Shown here piece by piece: positions 18,287-27,622 of a stretch of DNA of 64,000 nucleotides; the stretch's first letter is position 1, and every line of letters starts with the position of its first letter. A model generated the notes under the pieces. The model made no database searches. It saw only the letters and a program-made list of their open reading frames with translations, and was not told where the DNA came from. Source of the DNA: JAAYHV01 sp964400515 (GTDB taxonomy: Bacteria; Bacillota; Clostridia; Peptostreptococcales; Anaerovoracaceae); the NCBI GenBank assembly GCA_964400515.1, contig CAYNTJ010000008.1:48944-112943 (forward strand), in the 5' to 3' direction. The position numbers and the translations under genes were made by a program.

Positions 18287-20059
18287 CTATATCTCCTTAA
18301 TCTTTTGCTCTTCCAAATACCTAGGTAATATCTCCTTTAATTTCTCACATACCTCTTCCGGTGTCATTTCAACCTGTGCTCCGGCGGCAGTCAAATGGCC
18401 TCCCCCGTCGAATTCTTCCATGATTATTTGTACATTTATATCCCCTAAAGATCTTGCACTTACTACGGTTACATTTCTATCGTTTTTCCCCATCACAAAG
18501 GATGCCTTAATACCTTTTACCGTAAGCAGCTGATCCGCAACCTGAGAGTTTATTATCTGTGCCTCTGTGGAGTACCCTTTAGATATGGCAATGGCTATAC
18601 CATGATCTAAATATTCCGCATTTGCTATTGCCTCTGCCCTTGCCTGGAAGGAAGTTGCCTCTATTTGGAAAAACCTTTTTACTTCCGCAGTATCGGCTCC
18701 GGCTCTTCTAAGCCATGCTGCCGCCTCAAATGTTCTTACTCCGGTTTTAGTGGCGAAACTGTTTGTATCCACTGTTATTCCTGCCAATAAAGCTTCCGCT
18801 TCAAATTTATTAATATCCTTTTTGGTTAGTGAATATTGAATAATTTCAGTAATCAGTTCGCTGGCCGATGATGCATAGGATTCTATATATGCCAACGTAG
18901 TATCTTCTATGGCATCTTCTGCCTTTCTATGGTGATCAATTATTGCCACCTTATTAGTACAATCTAAAAGTTCCTCACATTCCACAAGTCCGGGTCTATG
19001 TGTATCAACTATTATAACAAGGGTATTATCATCACACAGTTCAATAGCCTTTTCCCTTTTGATGATTTCGTATTTACCAATCTCCACTGCATTTTTATAT
19101 ATCAATTGTAATGCTTCATTATATTCTTCTATTACGATATATGCATCCTTATCACAGGATTCACATATTCTGTAGGCCCCTATGGAAGCTCCGAAGCAAT
19201 CCATATCCGGCCATTTATGCCCCATTATGAGGACCTTTGAAGATTCTAGTATCAGCTGTTTTAGTGCGTGGCCTATTATCCTGGATTTGCCCTTATTGCT
19301 TTTTTCCACAGTCTGCAGTTTCCCTCCGTAGTAATGCATTCTGTTACCGTTTTTTACCACCGCCTGGTCTCCGCCTCTTCCCATGGCTAAATCTATTGCG
19401 GCTTGGGCATATTCTTCTGTTTCAGCAGGAGAATCTCCAGACAAACCCATTCCTATACTTAGGCTAACCGGAAAATCTATCATAGATTCAATTTTTCTCA
19501 CTTCATCCAGTATTTCAAATTTACTTTCTATGATTTTTTCTGCATTTTCCCTATATACAAACATTATGTATTCATCTTCACCGACTCTGCTGACAGATGC
19601 TTTATACTTTGATGCCCATTGCCTTATAACTTTATCAACCTCGGTGGGCACAAGCATTTTGTTATCCGAGCTTGCACTTGCTATTAGTTCATCATAGTTA
19701 TCTATTGCTATAATTACTATTGCCGGTTTTTTGTTTCTGTATCTAGATTTATATTCTTCTCTTTTTGTTACATCTAGAAAATACACATAGAGCAAACCGT
19801 TCTCATCCAACTCCGATATCATGTTGAACATTTTATCGTTTCTTTCGATGGTGGTTTCCCTTTCTCCCTTTATACTTTCAATCAGCTCAGCTCTTTTTAC
19901 GCCGGTAAGCGCAAATAATTTTGCACCATCAAGCCCGTCATAGGCAAAGACATCTGCTATTCGATCATTTGATTCTATAATTATTCCTTCTTCGTTAACA
20001 ACGAAACAAGGCAGGGGTATGTTTCTTATTACATTACTAATTTCGCATTTAATATTCAT
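18287..20059 (-). CDS. gdpP: GdpP/YybT-like c-di-AMP phosphodiesterase lacking membrane helices
   Basis: GdpP hydrolyses cyclic di-AMP through a DHH/DHHA1 domain. Here a PAS-like domain (about 10-75) starts at once, a degenerate GGDEF domain follows (about 95-230), then the DHH domain with GHKWPDMDCFGA and VAIIDHHRK, and DHHA1 ending in FDGGGHLTAAGAQ. The catalytic Asp/His motifs are intact. The two N-terminal transmembrane helices found in ordinary GdpP are missing, and there is no room for them because parB ends 2 nt before this start. The ATG at 20059 follows GAGG by 5 nt; a start 9 codons upstream would overlap parB and add no helix. At 590 aa it is about 60-70 residues shorter than usual. 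Confidence 0.9.
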   Translation of the reverse strand: MNIKCEISNVIRNIPLPCFVVNEEGIIIESNDRIADVFAYDGLDGAKLFALTGVKRAELIESIKGERETTIERNDKMFNMISELDENGLLYVYFLDVTKREEYKSRYRNKKPAIVIIAIDNYDELIASASSDNKMLVPTEVDKVIRQWASKYKASVSRVGEDEYIMFVYRENAEKIIESKFEILDEVRKIESMIDFPVSLSIGMGLSGDSPAETEEYAQAAIDLAMGRGGDQAVVKNGNRMHYYGGKLQTVEKSNKGKSRIIGHALKQLILESSKVLIMGHKWPDMDCFGASIGAYRICESCDKDAYIVIEEYNEALQLIYKNAVEIGKYEIIKREKAIELCDDNTLVIIVDTHRPGLVECEELLDCTNKVAIIDHHRKAEDAIEDTTLAYIESYASSASELITEIIQYSLTKKDINKFEAEALLAGITVDTNSFATKTGVRTFEAAAWLRRAGADTAEVKRFFQIEATSFQARAEAIANAEYLDHGIAIAISKGYSTEAQIINSQVADQLLTVKGIKASFVMGKNDRNVTVVSARSLGDINVQIIMEEFDGGGHLTAAGAQVEMTPEEVCEKLKEILPRYLEEQKIKEI

Positions 20060-20060
20060 T

Positions 20061-20957
20061 TTATCCTCGATTATTTTCTCTGGCATTTCTTAGAACATCA
20101 ATTAATCTGTTTAACTCCTCTGTGCTATAATAGTGTACTTCGATTTTCCCTTTACTATTATTATCATTTATGTAGACTTTGGTTCCCAATATGGTTTTTA
20201 GTTCATCCTCCACCGATAATATCTCTACGGATTTTTCATGCTTATTTTTAGGTGTTTTTTTATTCTTCTTTTCAGACAGAAGCTTCTCCGTCTCTCTAAC
20301 CGAAAGACCTTCATTGATTACTTTGTTGCACAATTCTATTTGTTTTTTTTCATCGCTCAGTCCTGCAATTGTTCTACCATGAGCAGCAGACAAAAGATTT
20401 GCGGCAATATTATCTTGAATTTCTTTAGGTAATTTAAGCAATCTGAGGGAATTTGCAATATATGGTCTACTCTTACCAACACTAACTGATATCTCTTCTT
20501 GGGTCAGCTCGTATTTGTCAAGCATTTGCTTTAAACCCAGAGCTTCTTCAATGGGATTAAGATCTTCCCTTTGCATGTTTTCAATTATTGCGATAAGCAT
20601 ATTTTGCCTATCATCAAATTCTCTGACAATGCAGGGAACCTTTTCTATGCCGGCCTTTCTGGATGCTCTCCATCTTCTCTCTCCCGCAACTATCTCATAG
20701 CCTTTTTCTGTGTTTCTTATAACTAAAGGTTGGATTACTCCGTTTTCTTTAATTGAGGCAGCCAGCTCTCCCAACTTTTCTTCATCAAAATATTTTCTTG
20801 GTTGGGTGGAATTTGCCCTTATATCATTAATATCAATATATAGAACTCTATCTTTATCATCGGGTATATTCTCATTTTGTGCATTTTCATTTATGGGGGC
20901 CGTGTCTGCGAATAGAGCATCAAGGCCTCTTCCTAAGCCGCTTTTTTTAGATGCCAT
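20061..20957 (-). CDS. parB: Chromosome partitioning protein ParB (Spo0J)
   Basis: ParB binds parS, hydrolyses CTP, slides as a clamp and recruits SMC. The N-terminal CTPase region contains GERRWRASRKAG. The central helix-turn-helix region (QEEISVSVGKSRPYIANSLRLLKLP) reads parS, and the C-terminus carries a dimerisation domain. It overlaps parA by 11 nt, so the two are co-translated. Two perfect parS sites lie about 0.9 kb upstream. The Arg-rich start MASKKSGLGRGLDALF is typical and interacts with ParA and SMC partners in relatives. Confidence 0.96.
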   Translation of the reverse strand: MASKKSGLGRGLDALFADTAPINENAQNENIPDDKDRVLYIDINDIRANSTQPRKYFDEEKLGELAASIKENGVIQPLVIRNTEKGYEIVAGERRWRASRKAGIEKVPCIVREFDDRQNMLIAIIENMQREDLNPIEEALGLKQMLDKYELTQEEISVSVGKSRPYIANSLRLLKLPKEIQDNIAANLLSAAHGRTIAGLSDEKKQIELCNKVINEGLSVRETEKLLSEKKNKKTPKNKHEKSVEILSVEDELKTILGTKVYINDNNSKGKIEVHYYSTEELNRLIDVLRNARENNRG

Positions 20958-21726
20958 TATAAACCTCCGATTCTAGGAATTCATCCGCAAAATCCATATA
21001 AGCTTTTGCTCCGGACGATTTAGGGTCATAATCCGTAATTGCCATTCCATAGCTTGGAGCTTCTGCCAGCCTAACATTTCTAGATATAACATTGGAATAA
21101 ACTTTATTACCAAAATATTTTTTAACTTCCTGAACCACTTGCATTGAAAGATTTGTCCTTCCATCAAACATGCTCAGTATTACTCCTTCTATTTCAAGTT
21201 CCCTATTTAGTTTCTTTTTAACTAATTCTATAGTACTCAATAGTTGACTAACTCCCTCCAAGGCATAAAACTCACATTGTATAGGTATTAGAACGCTATC
21301 CACTGCGGATAAAGAATTTATGGTTAATAACCCCAATGATGGAGGACAATCTATAAATATATAGTCATAATCGCCCCTTATTTTATCCAGGGCTTTTTTT
21401 AATCTTCTTTCCCTTCCCTCGATGTTTACCAGCTCTATCTCGGCCCCTGCCAAATCTACGCTGGCCGGGATAATATCAAGGTTATTAATATTAGTTTTCA
21501 TGATGGTTTTGTTCGTGTCAAAATCATCTTCAATAATTATCTCGTAAGTGGTATTTTCAAGATCTTTTTTAATTATCCCCAGGCCACTAGTGGTGTTTCC
21601 TTGAGGATCGATATCAACAACCAAAATCTTTTTGCCTTTAAGCGCCAAACAAGCACCAAGGTTTATGTTTGTGGTGGTTTTACCAACACCGCCTTTTTGA
21701 TTGAATATAGCAATTATTTTTCCCAT
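20947..21726 (-). CDS. parA: Chromosome partitioning ATPase ParA (Soj)
   Basis: A deviant Walker ATPase that works with ParB in origin segregation and in relatives also controls DnaA. FNQKGGVGKTTTNINLG is the deviant Walker A motif with signature lysine, and YIFIDCPPSLGLLTINSL is the Walker B region. Length (259 aa) is normal. It is the first gene after the parS-bearing gap, so it probably starts the operon parA-parB-gdpP-rplI-dnaB. A TATAAT element lies about 40 nt upstream on the minus strand, but its -35 is weak. Confidence 0.96.
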   Translation of the reverse strand: MGKIIAIFNQKGGVGKTTTNINLGACLALKGKKILVVDIDPQGNTTSGLGIIKKDLENTTYEIIIEDDFDTNKTIMKTNINNLDIIPASVDLAGAEIELVNIEGRERRLKKALDKIRGDYDYIFIDCPPSLGLLTINSLSAVDSVLIPIQCEFYALEGVSQLLSTIELVKKKLNRELEIEGVILSMFDGRTNLSMQVVQEVKKYFGNKVYSNVISRNVRLAEAPSYGMAITDYDPKSSGAKAYMDFADEFLESEVYNGI

Positions 21727-21800
21727 TATTTTGTTTTGCCTCCCCGGTTTAATAACTAATATTATATACCATTGTACAATATTATTCCATTTGTTTTTTG

Positions 21801-21816
21801 TGTTTCACGTGAAACA
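21801..21816. promoter_or_regulatory. parS site 1
   Basis: The 16-bp palindrome TGTTTCACGTGAAACA matches the bacterial parS consensus at every base. ParB loads here. It lies upstream of parA, 22 bp before a second identical copy. Confidence 0.97.
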
Positions 21817-21837
21817 TATACCAAAAGCAAACGAAGA

Positions 21838-21853
21838 TGTTTCACGTGAAACA
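21838..21853. promoter_or_regulatory. parS site 2
   Basis: A second perfect TGTTTCACGTGAAACA. It directly abuts the stop codon of rsmG. Centre-to-centre spacing with the first site is 37 bp, about 3.5 helical turns. Confidence 0.97.
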
Positions 21854-22576
21854 TTATATCGGTTTTCTTGTGGGAACACCTTCTTTTCTAGGGTATTTAC
21901 CCGATGTGTTGGCTGTTTTCTTAAATGTTATAAAGTTGTGATTATTTAGGTTTTGGGTCCCTTCGTATTTTGCTTTAATAACTATACCTTCTCCGGCACC
22001 CAGAATCCTCGCAGCTCTATTAGCTCCTATTATTTCATCCTTTACGGCATCTGTTTTATATGCATAAAACTTGCCGCCCACCCTGACAAAGGGTAAGCAA
22101 TATTCAACTAACGCCCCGAGGGGAGCCACTGCTTTAGACACACAAATATCGTACTTTTCTCTATGGTCTTTGTCATGGCCCAAGCTTTCGGCTCTTCCGT
22201 GTATTGTTTTTACGTTGTCTATTTCAAGTTCTTCACATAAAGAATCGATTACTTTCAGCCTTTTGTTCAGCGAATCCACCAAAACAAATTTTGTGTTAGG
22301 CAATGCAATAGCAAGGGGAATGCCGGGAAAGCCCGCACCTGTTCCTATATCTATTATCCTATTGGCTTTTTTTACCTCCGGACAATCCAATATCATAAGG
22401 GAATCTAATAATTGTTTTTCTAAGAATTCTTTTTCATCTCTTATTGCTGTTAAATTGATGTTTTCATTAATTTTTAGTATTTCCCTCATATAGGAAATCA
22501 TTTTGCTTATCTGTGGTTCCTCCAGCTCAATGCCACATTCTACTAACAGGCTTTTAAAATATTCACTTATTACCAT
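21854..22576 (-). CDS. rsmG: 16S rRNA (guanine-527-N7)-methyltransferase
   Basis: RsmG (GidB) methylates G527 in the 530 loop of 16S rRNA. The SAM-binding motif RIIDIGTGAGFPGIPLAI and the loop SKAVAPLGALVEYCLPFV are clear. Length of 240 aa is normal. It overlaps the 3' end of mnmG by 14 nt, the usual gidA-gidB pairing. Its stop codon touches parS site 2, so the mnmE-mnmG-rsmG transcript runs into the parS region. Confidence 0.96.
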   Translation of the reverse strand: MVISEYFKSLLVECGIELEEPQISKMISYMREILKINENINLTAIRDEKEFLEKQLLDSLMILDCPEVKKANRIIDIGTGAGFPGIPLAIALPNTKFVLVDSLNKRLKVIDSLCEELEIDNVKTIHGRAESLGHDKDHREKYDICVSKAVAPLGALVEYCLPFVRVGGKFYAYKTDAVKDEIIGANRAARILGAGEGIVIKAKYEGTQNLNNHNFITFKKTANTSGKYPRKEGVPTRKPI

Positions 22577-24470
22577 TACGTTTTTCCTTTTCCATATATA
22601 CCATTAAAACTCCCACATCCGCCGGGGAAACTCCGGATATCCTAGAGGCCTGACCCAAAGTCATCGGCCTTACCTTATCAAGCTTTTGGGCTGCTTCTAT
22701 TCTCAATCCTTTGATTTTGCTGTAGTCAATATTACTGTCCAGTTTTTTGTTTTCCATTTTCTTTTGCTTCTCAACTTGCTGCAGTTGTTTTTGTATATAG
22801 CCCTCATATTTTATTTGGACCTTCAGCTGGGTAATTTCATGATATGCCAATTCCGGCCTATTGTCCCTGTCAACAAATTCCAGCTCTTCATATGTAACTT
22901 CAGGTCTTTTTAGCAGTTCTGTAAGGGATATTCTGTTTTTAATAGGGGTACTTCCCTTGCTTTCTAAGAATTCGTTTATTGCCTCCGGCTTAATATAAGT
23001 GTTATCCAGCCTGGTTCTTTCCTTTTCTATACGCTCTTTTTTATCTAAAAACTTCTCATATCTTTCTTTGCTAACACTTCCGTACTTGTATCCTATTTCC
23101 GTCAGCCTTGTATCCGCATTGTCTTGTCTTAGAAGTAATCTGTACTCTGCCCTGGAGGTCATTATTCTATAGGGCTCATTTGTTCCTTTTGTTACCAAAT
23201 CATCTATTAAAACCCCAATATATGCATCGCTTCTCCCCAAAATTAGCGGTTCCTGATTTCTCAGCTTTCTAACTGCATTTATACCCGCTATCAACCCTTG
23301 GGCCGCAGCTTCTTCATATCCGGAGCTTCCGTTAAACTGTCCGGCACAAAATAGATTTTCGATATTCTTGTTTTCCAGACTGACCTTTAGATCAAGGGGA
23401 TCAATACAATCATATTCTATGGCATAAGCAGGCCTAACTATTTCAATATTCTCAAGGCCGGGTATGGTTTTATAGAATTTCTCCTGCACATCCTCAGGTA
23501 AACTGGATGACATCCCCTGTATATACATTTCATCTGTATCAAGACCCTCCGGTTCCACAAACAATTGATGCCTTTCCTTGTCTCTGAATCTGTTTATCTT
23601 GTCTTCTATTGAAGGGCAATATCTTGGCCCTACTCCTTCTATATTACCGGAGAAAAGCGCCGATTTACTTATATTATTCATTATTACTTCATGGGTGCTG
23701 TCATTAGTATATGAAAGCCAACATGGAATTTGTTCCCTCTCCAGTTTTTCATTCATAAAGGAAAAAGGTATTATCTCCTCATCTCCGTCCTGTCTTGACA
23801 TTTTTTCATAATTTAGTGATTTGGATAAGGCCCTGCATGGGGTACCCGTCTTAAATCTTCTCAACTCAATGCCTTCTTTTATCAAGCTCTCGGATAACTT
23901 CAAGCTTGGGGTCAAGCCATTTGGGCCTCCGTCATAAAAACTGCTCCCTATAAATATTCTACCGCCTAAGAAGGTCCCCGTAGATAAAATTACAGCCTTA
24001 GCTGTAAAATATGTATCGGTTCTTGTTACAACCCCCATTACTCTATTGTTTTCGATAATAAGGTCAACAATCTCTGCCTGCTTTAGATCTATATTTTCTT
24101 GGTTCTCTATAACCTTTTTCATCTCAACATGATATCTATGTTTATCTGCTTGAGCTCTTAGGGAATGCACCGCAGGCCCCTTTGATAGATTTAACATTTT
24201 ACTTTGGATAAATGTTTTGTCTATATTAATACCCATCTCACCACCTAGGGCATCAATCTCTCTTACCAAATGTCCCTTACCGGTTCCTCCGATGGATGGA
24301 TTGCACGGCATCATAGCAACTGCTTCAAGATTTATTGAAAACAGTAATGTCTTCATTCCCATTCTGGCGGCAATTAATCCGGCCTCGCAACCAGCATGTC
24401 CTGCCCCCACTACTATTATTTCATATTCTCCCATGAATATCTTGTTTTCTTTGCATTCTTTCAGTTTCAT
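22563..24470 (-). CDS. mnmG: tRNA uridine-34 5-carboxymethylaminomethyl synthesis enzyme MnmG
   Basis: MnmG (GidA) is the FAD-dependent partner of MnmE that modifies U34 of certain tRNAs. The FAD-binding site EIIVVGAGHAGCEAG opens the protein, followed by MPCNPSIGGTGKGHLVREID and the TSRAEYRLLLRQDNAD motif. The 635 aa are full length. The start at 24470 has AGGT 7 nt upstream overlapping the mnmE stop. A later ATG (residue 13), immediately before the FAD motif, has no ribosome binding site. Confidence 0.96.
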   Translation of the reverse strand: MKLKECKENKIFMGEYEIIVVGAGHAGCEAGLIAARMGMKTLLFSINLEAVAMMPCNPSIGGTGKGHLVREIDALGGEMGINIDKTFIQSKMLNLSKGPAVHSLRAQADKHRYHVEMKKVIENQENIDLKQAEIVDLIIENNRVMGVVTRTDTYFTAKAVILSTGTFLGGRIFIGSSFYDGGPNGLTPSLKLSESLIKEGIELRRFKTGTPCRALSKSLNYEKMSRQDGDEEIIPFSFMNEKLEREQIPCWLSYTNDSTHEVIMNNISKSALFSGNIEGVGPRYCPSIEDKINRFRDKERHQLFVEPEGLDTDEMYIQGMSSSLPEDVQEKFYKTIPGLENIEIVRPAYAIEYDCIDPLDLKVSLENKNIENLFCAGQFNGSSGYEEAAAQGLIAGINAVRKLRNQEPLILGRSDAYIGVLIDDLVTKGTNEPYRIMTSRAEYRLLLRQDNADTRLTEIGYKYGSVSKERYEKFLDKKERIEKERTRLDNTYIKPEAINEFLESKGSTPIKNRISLTELLKRPEVTYEELEFVDRDNRPELAYHEITQLKVQIKYEGYIQKQLQQVEKQKKMENKKLDSNIDYSKIKGLRIEAAQKLDKVRPMTLGQASRISGVSPADVGVLMVYMEKEKRNGNK

Positions 24471-24471
24471 A

Positions 24472-25836
24472 TTATTTACCTAAACAAAATTTAGAGAAAA
24501 CCCTGTCAATGATTTCATCATCCACAGTTTCTCCAATTATCTCTCCCAATGTCCTATAACTGTCATTTATATCTATTTCTACTATTTCCAAAGGCACAAT
24601 ATTTTTAATCTGATTTATTCCATCGCTTATAGACGATTTAGCTTGATTTAAAAGGGTTTTATGCCTTATATTGTTAACCGTATTGCTACCGTTTTGTTTA
24701 ATATTCCCTTTTATGAACATGTCCTCTATGGCATTTTCAATATCCTTTAAACCCTCATTATTTTTAATTGAAGTTTTAATAATTTTAACATTTTCAATAA
24801 GCTCTTTTACTATTTTATCATTTATTTTTTTATCTAAATCTGTCTTGTTAATAATGACCAATACCTTTTTCTCCCTAATATGCTCTAATATATTAATATC
24901 CTCTTGTTCTATTTCCTTACTGCTGTCTAGCACAAGTATAATCAAATCAGCCTTATTAAATTTACTTTTAGATCTTTCAATTCCATATTTCTCTATTTCA
25001 TTCTCTGTTTCTCTTATTCCTGCAGTATCGGTAAGTATAATGGGAATACCGGAAATGCTGACACTTTCTTCTATAGTGTCCCTGGTGGTGCCAGGTACAT
25101 CCGTTACTATAACTCTGTTTTCCCCAAGTATTGCATTCATTAAAGAGGATTTCCCCACATTTGGTTTACCCACTATGGCAACATTAATACCTTCAGTTAT
25201 TATTCTTCCCGTATCGAAGGTCTCAATTAATGCTTCTATGTTCTTATTTATTACAGTTAAATCATTTTCCAATTTTTCATAAAGTACTTGCTCAATATCT
25301 TCATCGGGATAATCAATATTAACTGTTATCTGTGCTAATACTTCCAGTAAATCCTCCCTAATGCTTTTAATTACTTTACTGAAGCCTCCCTCCAAGTGAT
25401 TAACAGCCACATCAAAACCTGCTTCAGTCCTTGCTTTAATTAAATCAATTACAGCTTCGGCCTGGGTTAAGTCCAATCTTCCGTTCATAAAAGCTCTCTT
25501 TGTAAACTCTCCCGGTTCCGCCAATCTTGCACCCTTATTTAACACCAGCTCTAATATTTTTTTCTGTGATATTATACTTCCATGGCAATTAATTTCAACT
25601 ACATCTTCACATGTATAAGTATGCGGTTCTTTCATATAAACCACCAAAACTTCATCTACAGTATTTATCCCATCTGAAATTTTACCATAATGAAAATATC
25701 TGTTTTTTATAACAGATTCTTTTTTTCCTATAAAGATTTCATTTAGTATGTCTAATGAATTATTACCGCTAATTCTAATTATACCTATTCCACCTTCGCC
25801 CATGGCAGTGGAAATCGCAGCAATTGTATCTTCCAT
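24472..25836 (-). CDS. mnmE: tRNA modification GTPase MnmE
   Basis: MnmE is a G protein that works with MnmG on wobble-uridine modification. The N-terminal tetrahydrofolate-binding domain (about 1-118) has AAISTAMGEGGIGIIRISG. The G domain shows VGKPNVGKSSLMNAI (G1), DVPGTTRD (G2), DTAGIRETE (G3) and NKTD (G4). The C-terminus ends FCLGK, giving the catalytic cysteine of the family's C-x-G-K motif. It is separated from khpB by a terminator, so it may have its own promoter. AAGGAGA precedes the ATG. Confidence 0.97.
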   Translation of the reverse strand: MEDTIAAISTAMGEGGIGIIRISGNNSLDILNEIFIGKKESVIKNRYFHYGKISDGINTVDEVLVVYMKEPHTYTCEDVVEINCHGSIISQKKILELVLNKGARLAEPGEFTKRAFMNGRLDLTQAEAVIDLIKARTEAGFDVAVNHLEGGFSKVIKSIREDLLEVLAQITVNIDYPDEDIEQVLYEKLENDLTVINKNIEALIETFDTGRIITEGINVAIVGKPNVGKSSLMNAILGENRVIVTDVPGTTRDTIEESVSISGIPIILTDTAGIRETENEIEKYGIERSKSKFNKADLIILVLDSSKEIEQEDINILEHIREKKVLVIINKTDLDKKINDKIVKELIENVKIIKTSIKNNEGLKDIENAIEDMFIKGNIKQNGSNTVNNIRHKTLLNQAKSSISDGINQIKNIVPLEIVEIDINDSYRTLGEIIGETVDDEIIDRVFSKFCLGK

Positions 25837-25847
25837 ATTTTCTCCTT

Positions 25848-25876
25848 AAATTAAAAAGACCCTTAAAGGGTCTTTT
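25848..25876 (-). terminator. Intrinsic terminator between khpB and mnmE
   Basis: On the minus strand AAAAGACCC and GGGTCTTTT form a stem around TTTAA, immediately after the khpB stop, followed by TTTTTAATTT. Some transcription from rpmH may end here, splitting the rpmH-khpB and mnmE-rsmG units. Confidence 0.85.
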
Positions 25877-25877
25877 A

Positions 25878-26633
25878 TTATTTTAATTCAATTACTACTC
25901 TTCTATATGGATCTTGTCCCTCGCTCCTTGTCACCACTTTTCCGTTTTTTTGTAATGTTGAGTGAATTATTTTTCTCTCATAAGGATTCATAGGTTCAAG
26001 CTTCACACTTTTTCGAGTTCTAACAACCTTGTCTGCCAATCTATTTGATAGGTTAACCAAAGTTTTTTCTCTTTTAGACCTATAGCTTTCAGCATCCAAT
26101 ATTACTCTGGTATACTTCTCGCTGTCTTTGTTTATTGCCAAACTGGTTAAATATTGCAAAGAATCCAATGTTTGACCTCTTTTTCCTATTATTGTACCGG
26201 TTTCTTTTCCGTTAATATCAACATGGACTAAATCTTCGCCGACCCTAACAACGAATTTAAATTCCAGTCCCATCTTTTCAGTTATATCCCTTAAAAAGTC
26301 CTTCGCCGGGTGTTCTTCCACCGGTTTTAATTCGCTATAGTTTATATCTAGTTCTTCTATTACTTTATTTTCCGGTTTTTTTTCTACACTTTCGGAAATT
26401 ACGATTTCTTCTTCTTTTACTTCTTTTTCTTCTGTAATTTCCTTTCTTACTGTATTAGTAATTTCTTTTTTCTCGACTCTTACTTTAGCCAATTTAGAAC
26501 CCAGTCCAAAAAATCCTTTACTTGGTTCTTCCAATATTATTACATTCACTTGATCAATGGTTGCTTTTAAATCTTTCAAAGCCAACTCTGTAGCAGCTTC
26601 TACACTATTACCCCATTTTTCTGAATATTCCAT
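25878..26633 (-). CDS. khpB: RNA-binding protein KhpB (Jag/EloR)
   Basis: A 251-aa RNA-binding protein of the Jag family, linked in relatives to cell elongation. The Jag_N domain is at about 1-50 (GNSVEAATELALKDLKA). A charged, Glu/Lys-rich linker (50-105) follows, then a KH domain with GTIIGKRGQTLDSLQYL, and an R3H domain ending with the NPYERKIIHSTLQ motif. It lies next to yidC, the standard neighbour. The transcript probably begins at rpmH. Confidence 0.94.
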   Translation of the reverse strand: MEYSEKWGNSVEAATELALKDLKATIDQVNVIILEEPSKGFFGLGSKLAKVRVEKKEITNTVRKEITEEKEVKEEEIVISESVEKKPENKVIEELDINYSELKPVEEHPAKDFLRDITEKMGLEFKFVVRVGEDLVHVDINGKETGTIIGKRGQTLDSLQYLTSLAINKDSEKYTRVILDAESYRSKREKTLVNLSNRLADKVVRTRKSVKLEPMNPYERKIIHSTLQKNGKVVTRSEGQDPYRRVVIELK

Positions 26634-26665
26634 ACTTCTTTTCCTCCATTATTTTGAAAAAGAAA

Positions 26666-27379
26666 TTATTTCTTGCTCTTTTTCTTATTCTTTGTTCCCT
26701 GCGATTCTTTCATTTTGTCTCTTAATTTGTTCATTCTTATATTAATAAATATTTGAATAAACTGACTACTAAACCAATAAATAGCCAACCCTGCCGGATA
26801 AGATCTGGCCAACCAAAGTATTGAAAGCGGGAAGAAATACTTCATAACCGCCTGCATCATCTGACCTTGATTTGCTCCTCCTCCTGTGTTTAAGGACTGC
26901 ATCATTGAAAAAGAAATAAATGTTGCAATTCCTGCCATTATCGGAAGTATCCATAAATCCGGTTGACTTAAATCCTTAATCCATAAAAAAGACTCGTGTA
27001 TGGCAAATAACATATTCTCATCTTCAATATAGTTCATTGGATTTCTTAGTAAAGCAAATAATCCCATGATGATAGGCATTTGTATCAACATAGGAAGACA
27101 TCCACCCGCCGGGTTGAAACCTTCCTCCTTATATAGTTCAGACATTTTTTGATTCATCATCTGCTTATCGTCAGCATACTTCTTTTGAATTTCCTTCATC
27201 TTAGGCTGTATGCTTGTCATTGCAGCAGTAGATTTAATCTGTCTTGCATATAAAGGATAAAGTCCTCCCTTTACAATGAAAGTAAGAATAAGTAAAGCAA
27301 CACCATAACTGCCAACAAAACCATAAATTAATGTCAATAACCATCCCATAGGTTTTGCTACTATTCCAAATATACCCAT
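26666..27379 (-). CDS. yidC: Membrane protein insertase YidC/Oxa1
   Basis: YidC inserts proteins into the cytoplasmic membrane, alone or with Sec. Visible are the first core helix, the basic cytoplasmic hairpin (about 60-95, IQPKMKEIQKKYADDKQMMN), GFNPAGGCLPMLIQMPII and three further helices. The conserved Arg of the hydrophilic groove lies in YARQIKST. At 237 aa it is the short Gram-positive type. No lipobox cysteine is evident at its N-terminus. A basic KNKKKSKK tail may touch the ribosome. Confidence 0.95.
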   Translation of the reverse strand: MGIFGIVAKPMGWLLTLIYGFVGSYGVALLILTFIVKGGLYPLYARQIKSTAAMTSIQPKMKEIQKKYADDKQMMNQKMSELYKEEGFNPAGGCLPMLIQMPIIMGLFALLRNPMNYIEDENMLFAIHESFLWIKDLSQPDLWILPIMAGIATFISFSMMQSLNTGGGANQGQMMQAVMKYFFPLSILWLARSYPAGLAIYWFSSQFIQIFINIRMNKLRDKMKESQGTKNKKKSKK

Positions 27380-27391
27380 TAACTTCCTCCG

Positions 27392-27622
27392 TTATTTCAA
27401 TGGATCATAGCCTCCCGGATTTCCGGGATGACATCTTAATATTCTTTTGATCCCTAAGTAACTACCCTTTATCATTCCATATTTTTGTAGAGCCTGTATA
27501 AAATATGTACTGCATGTTGGGTAAAAACGACACGTCGGCGGAAAAAGCGGAGAAATTATTTTTTGATATATTTTTATTATAAATATCAATATATTTTTAA
27601 AAACATTTCCTATTATTTTCAT
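27392..27622 (-). CDS. yidD: Membrane protein insertion efficiency factor YidD
   Basis: A 76-aa protein with the family core SPLFPPTCRFYPTCSTYFIQAL and a C-terminal HPGNPGGYDPLK motif. YidD is a small membrane-associated protein thought to help insertion through YidC. It overlaps the end of rnpA by 4 nt (ATGA) and precedes yidC, the universal gene order. The N-terminal amphipathic helix (about 1-22) would attach it to the membrane. Confidence 0.95.
   Translation of the reverse strand: MKIIGNVFKNILIFIIKIYQKIISPLFPPTCRFYPTCSTYFIQALQKYGMIKGSYLGIKRILRCHPGNPGGYDPLK

Noticed and set aside
21801..21853. Palindromes before parA as a terminator
   Set aside because: They match the parS consensus exactly and have no T-run in the rsmG direction.
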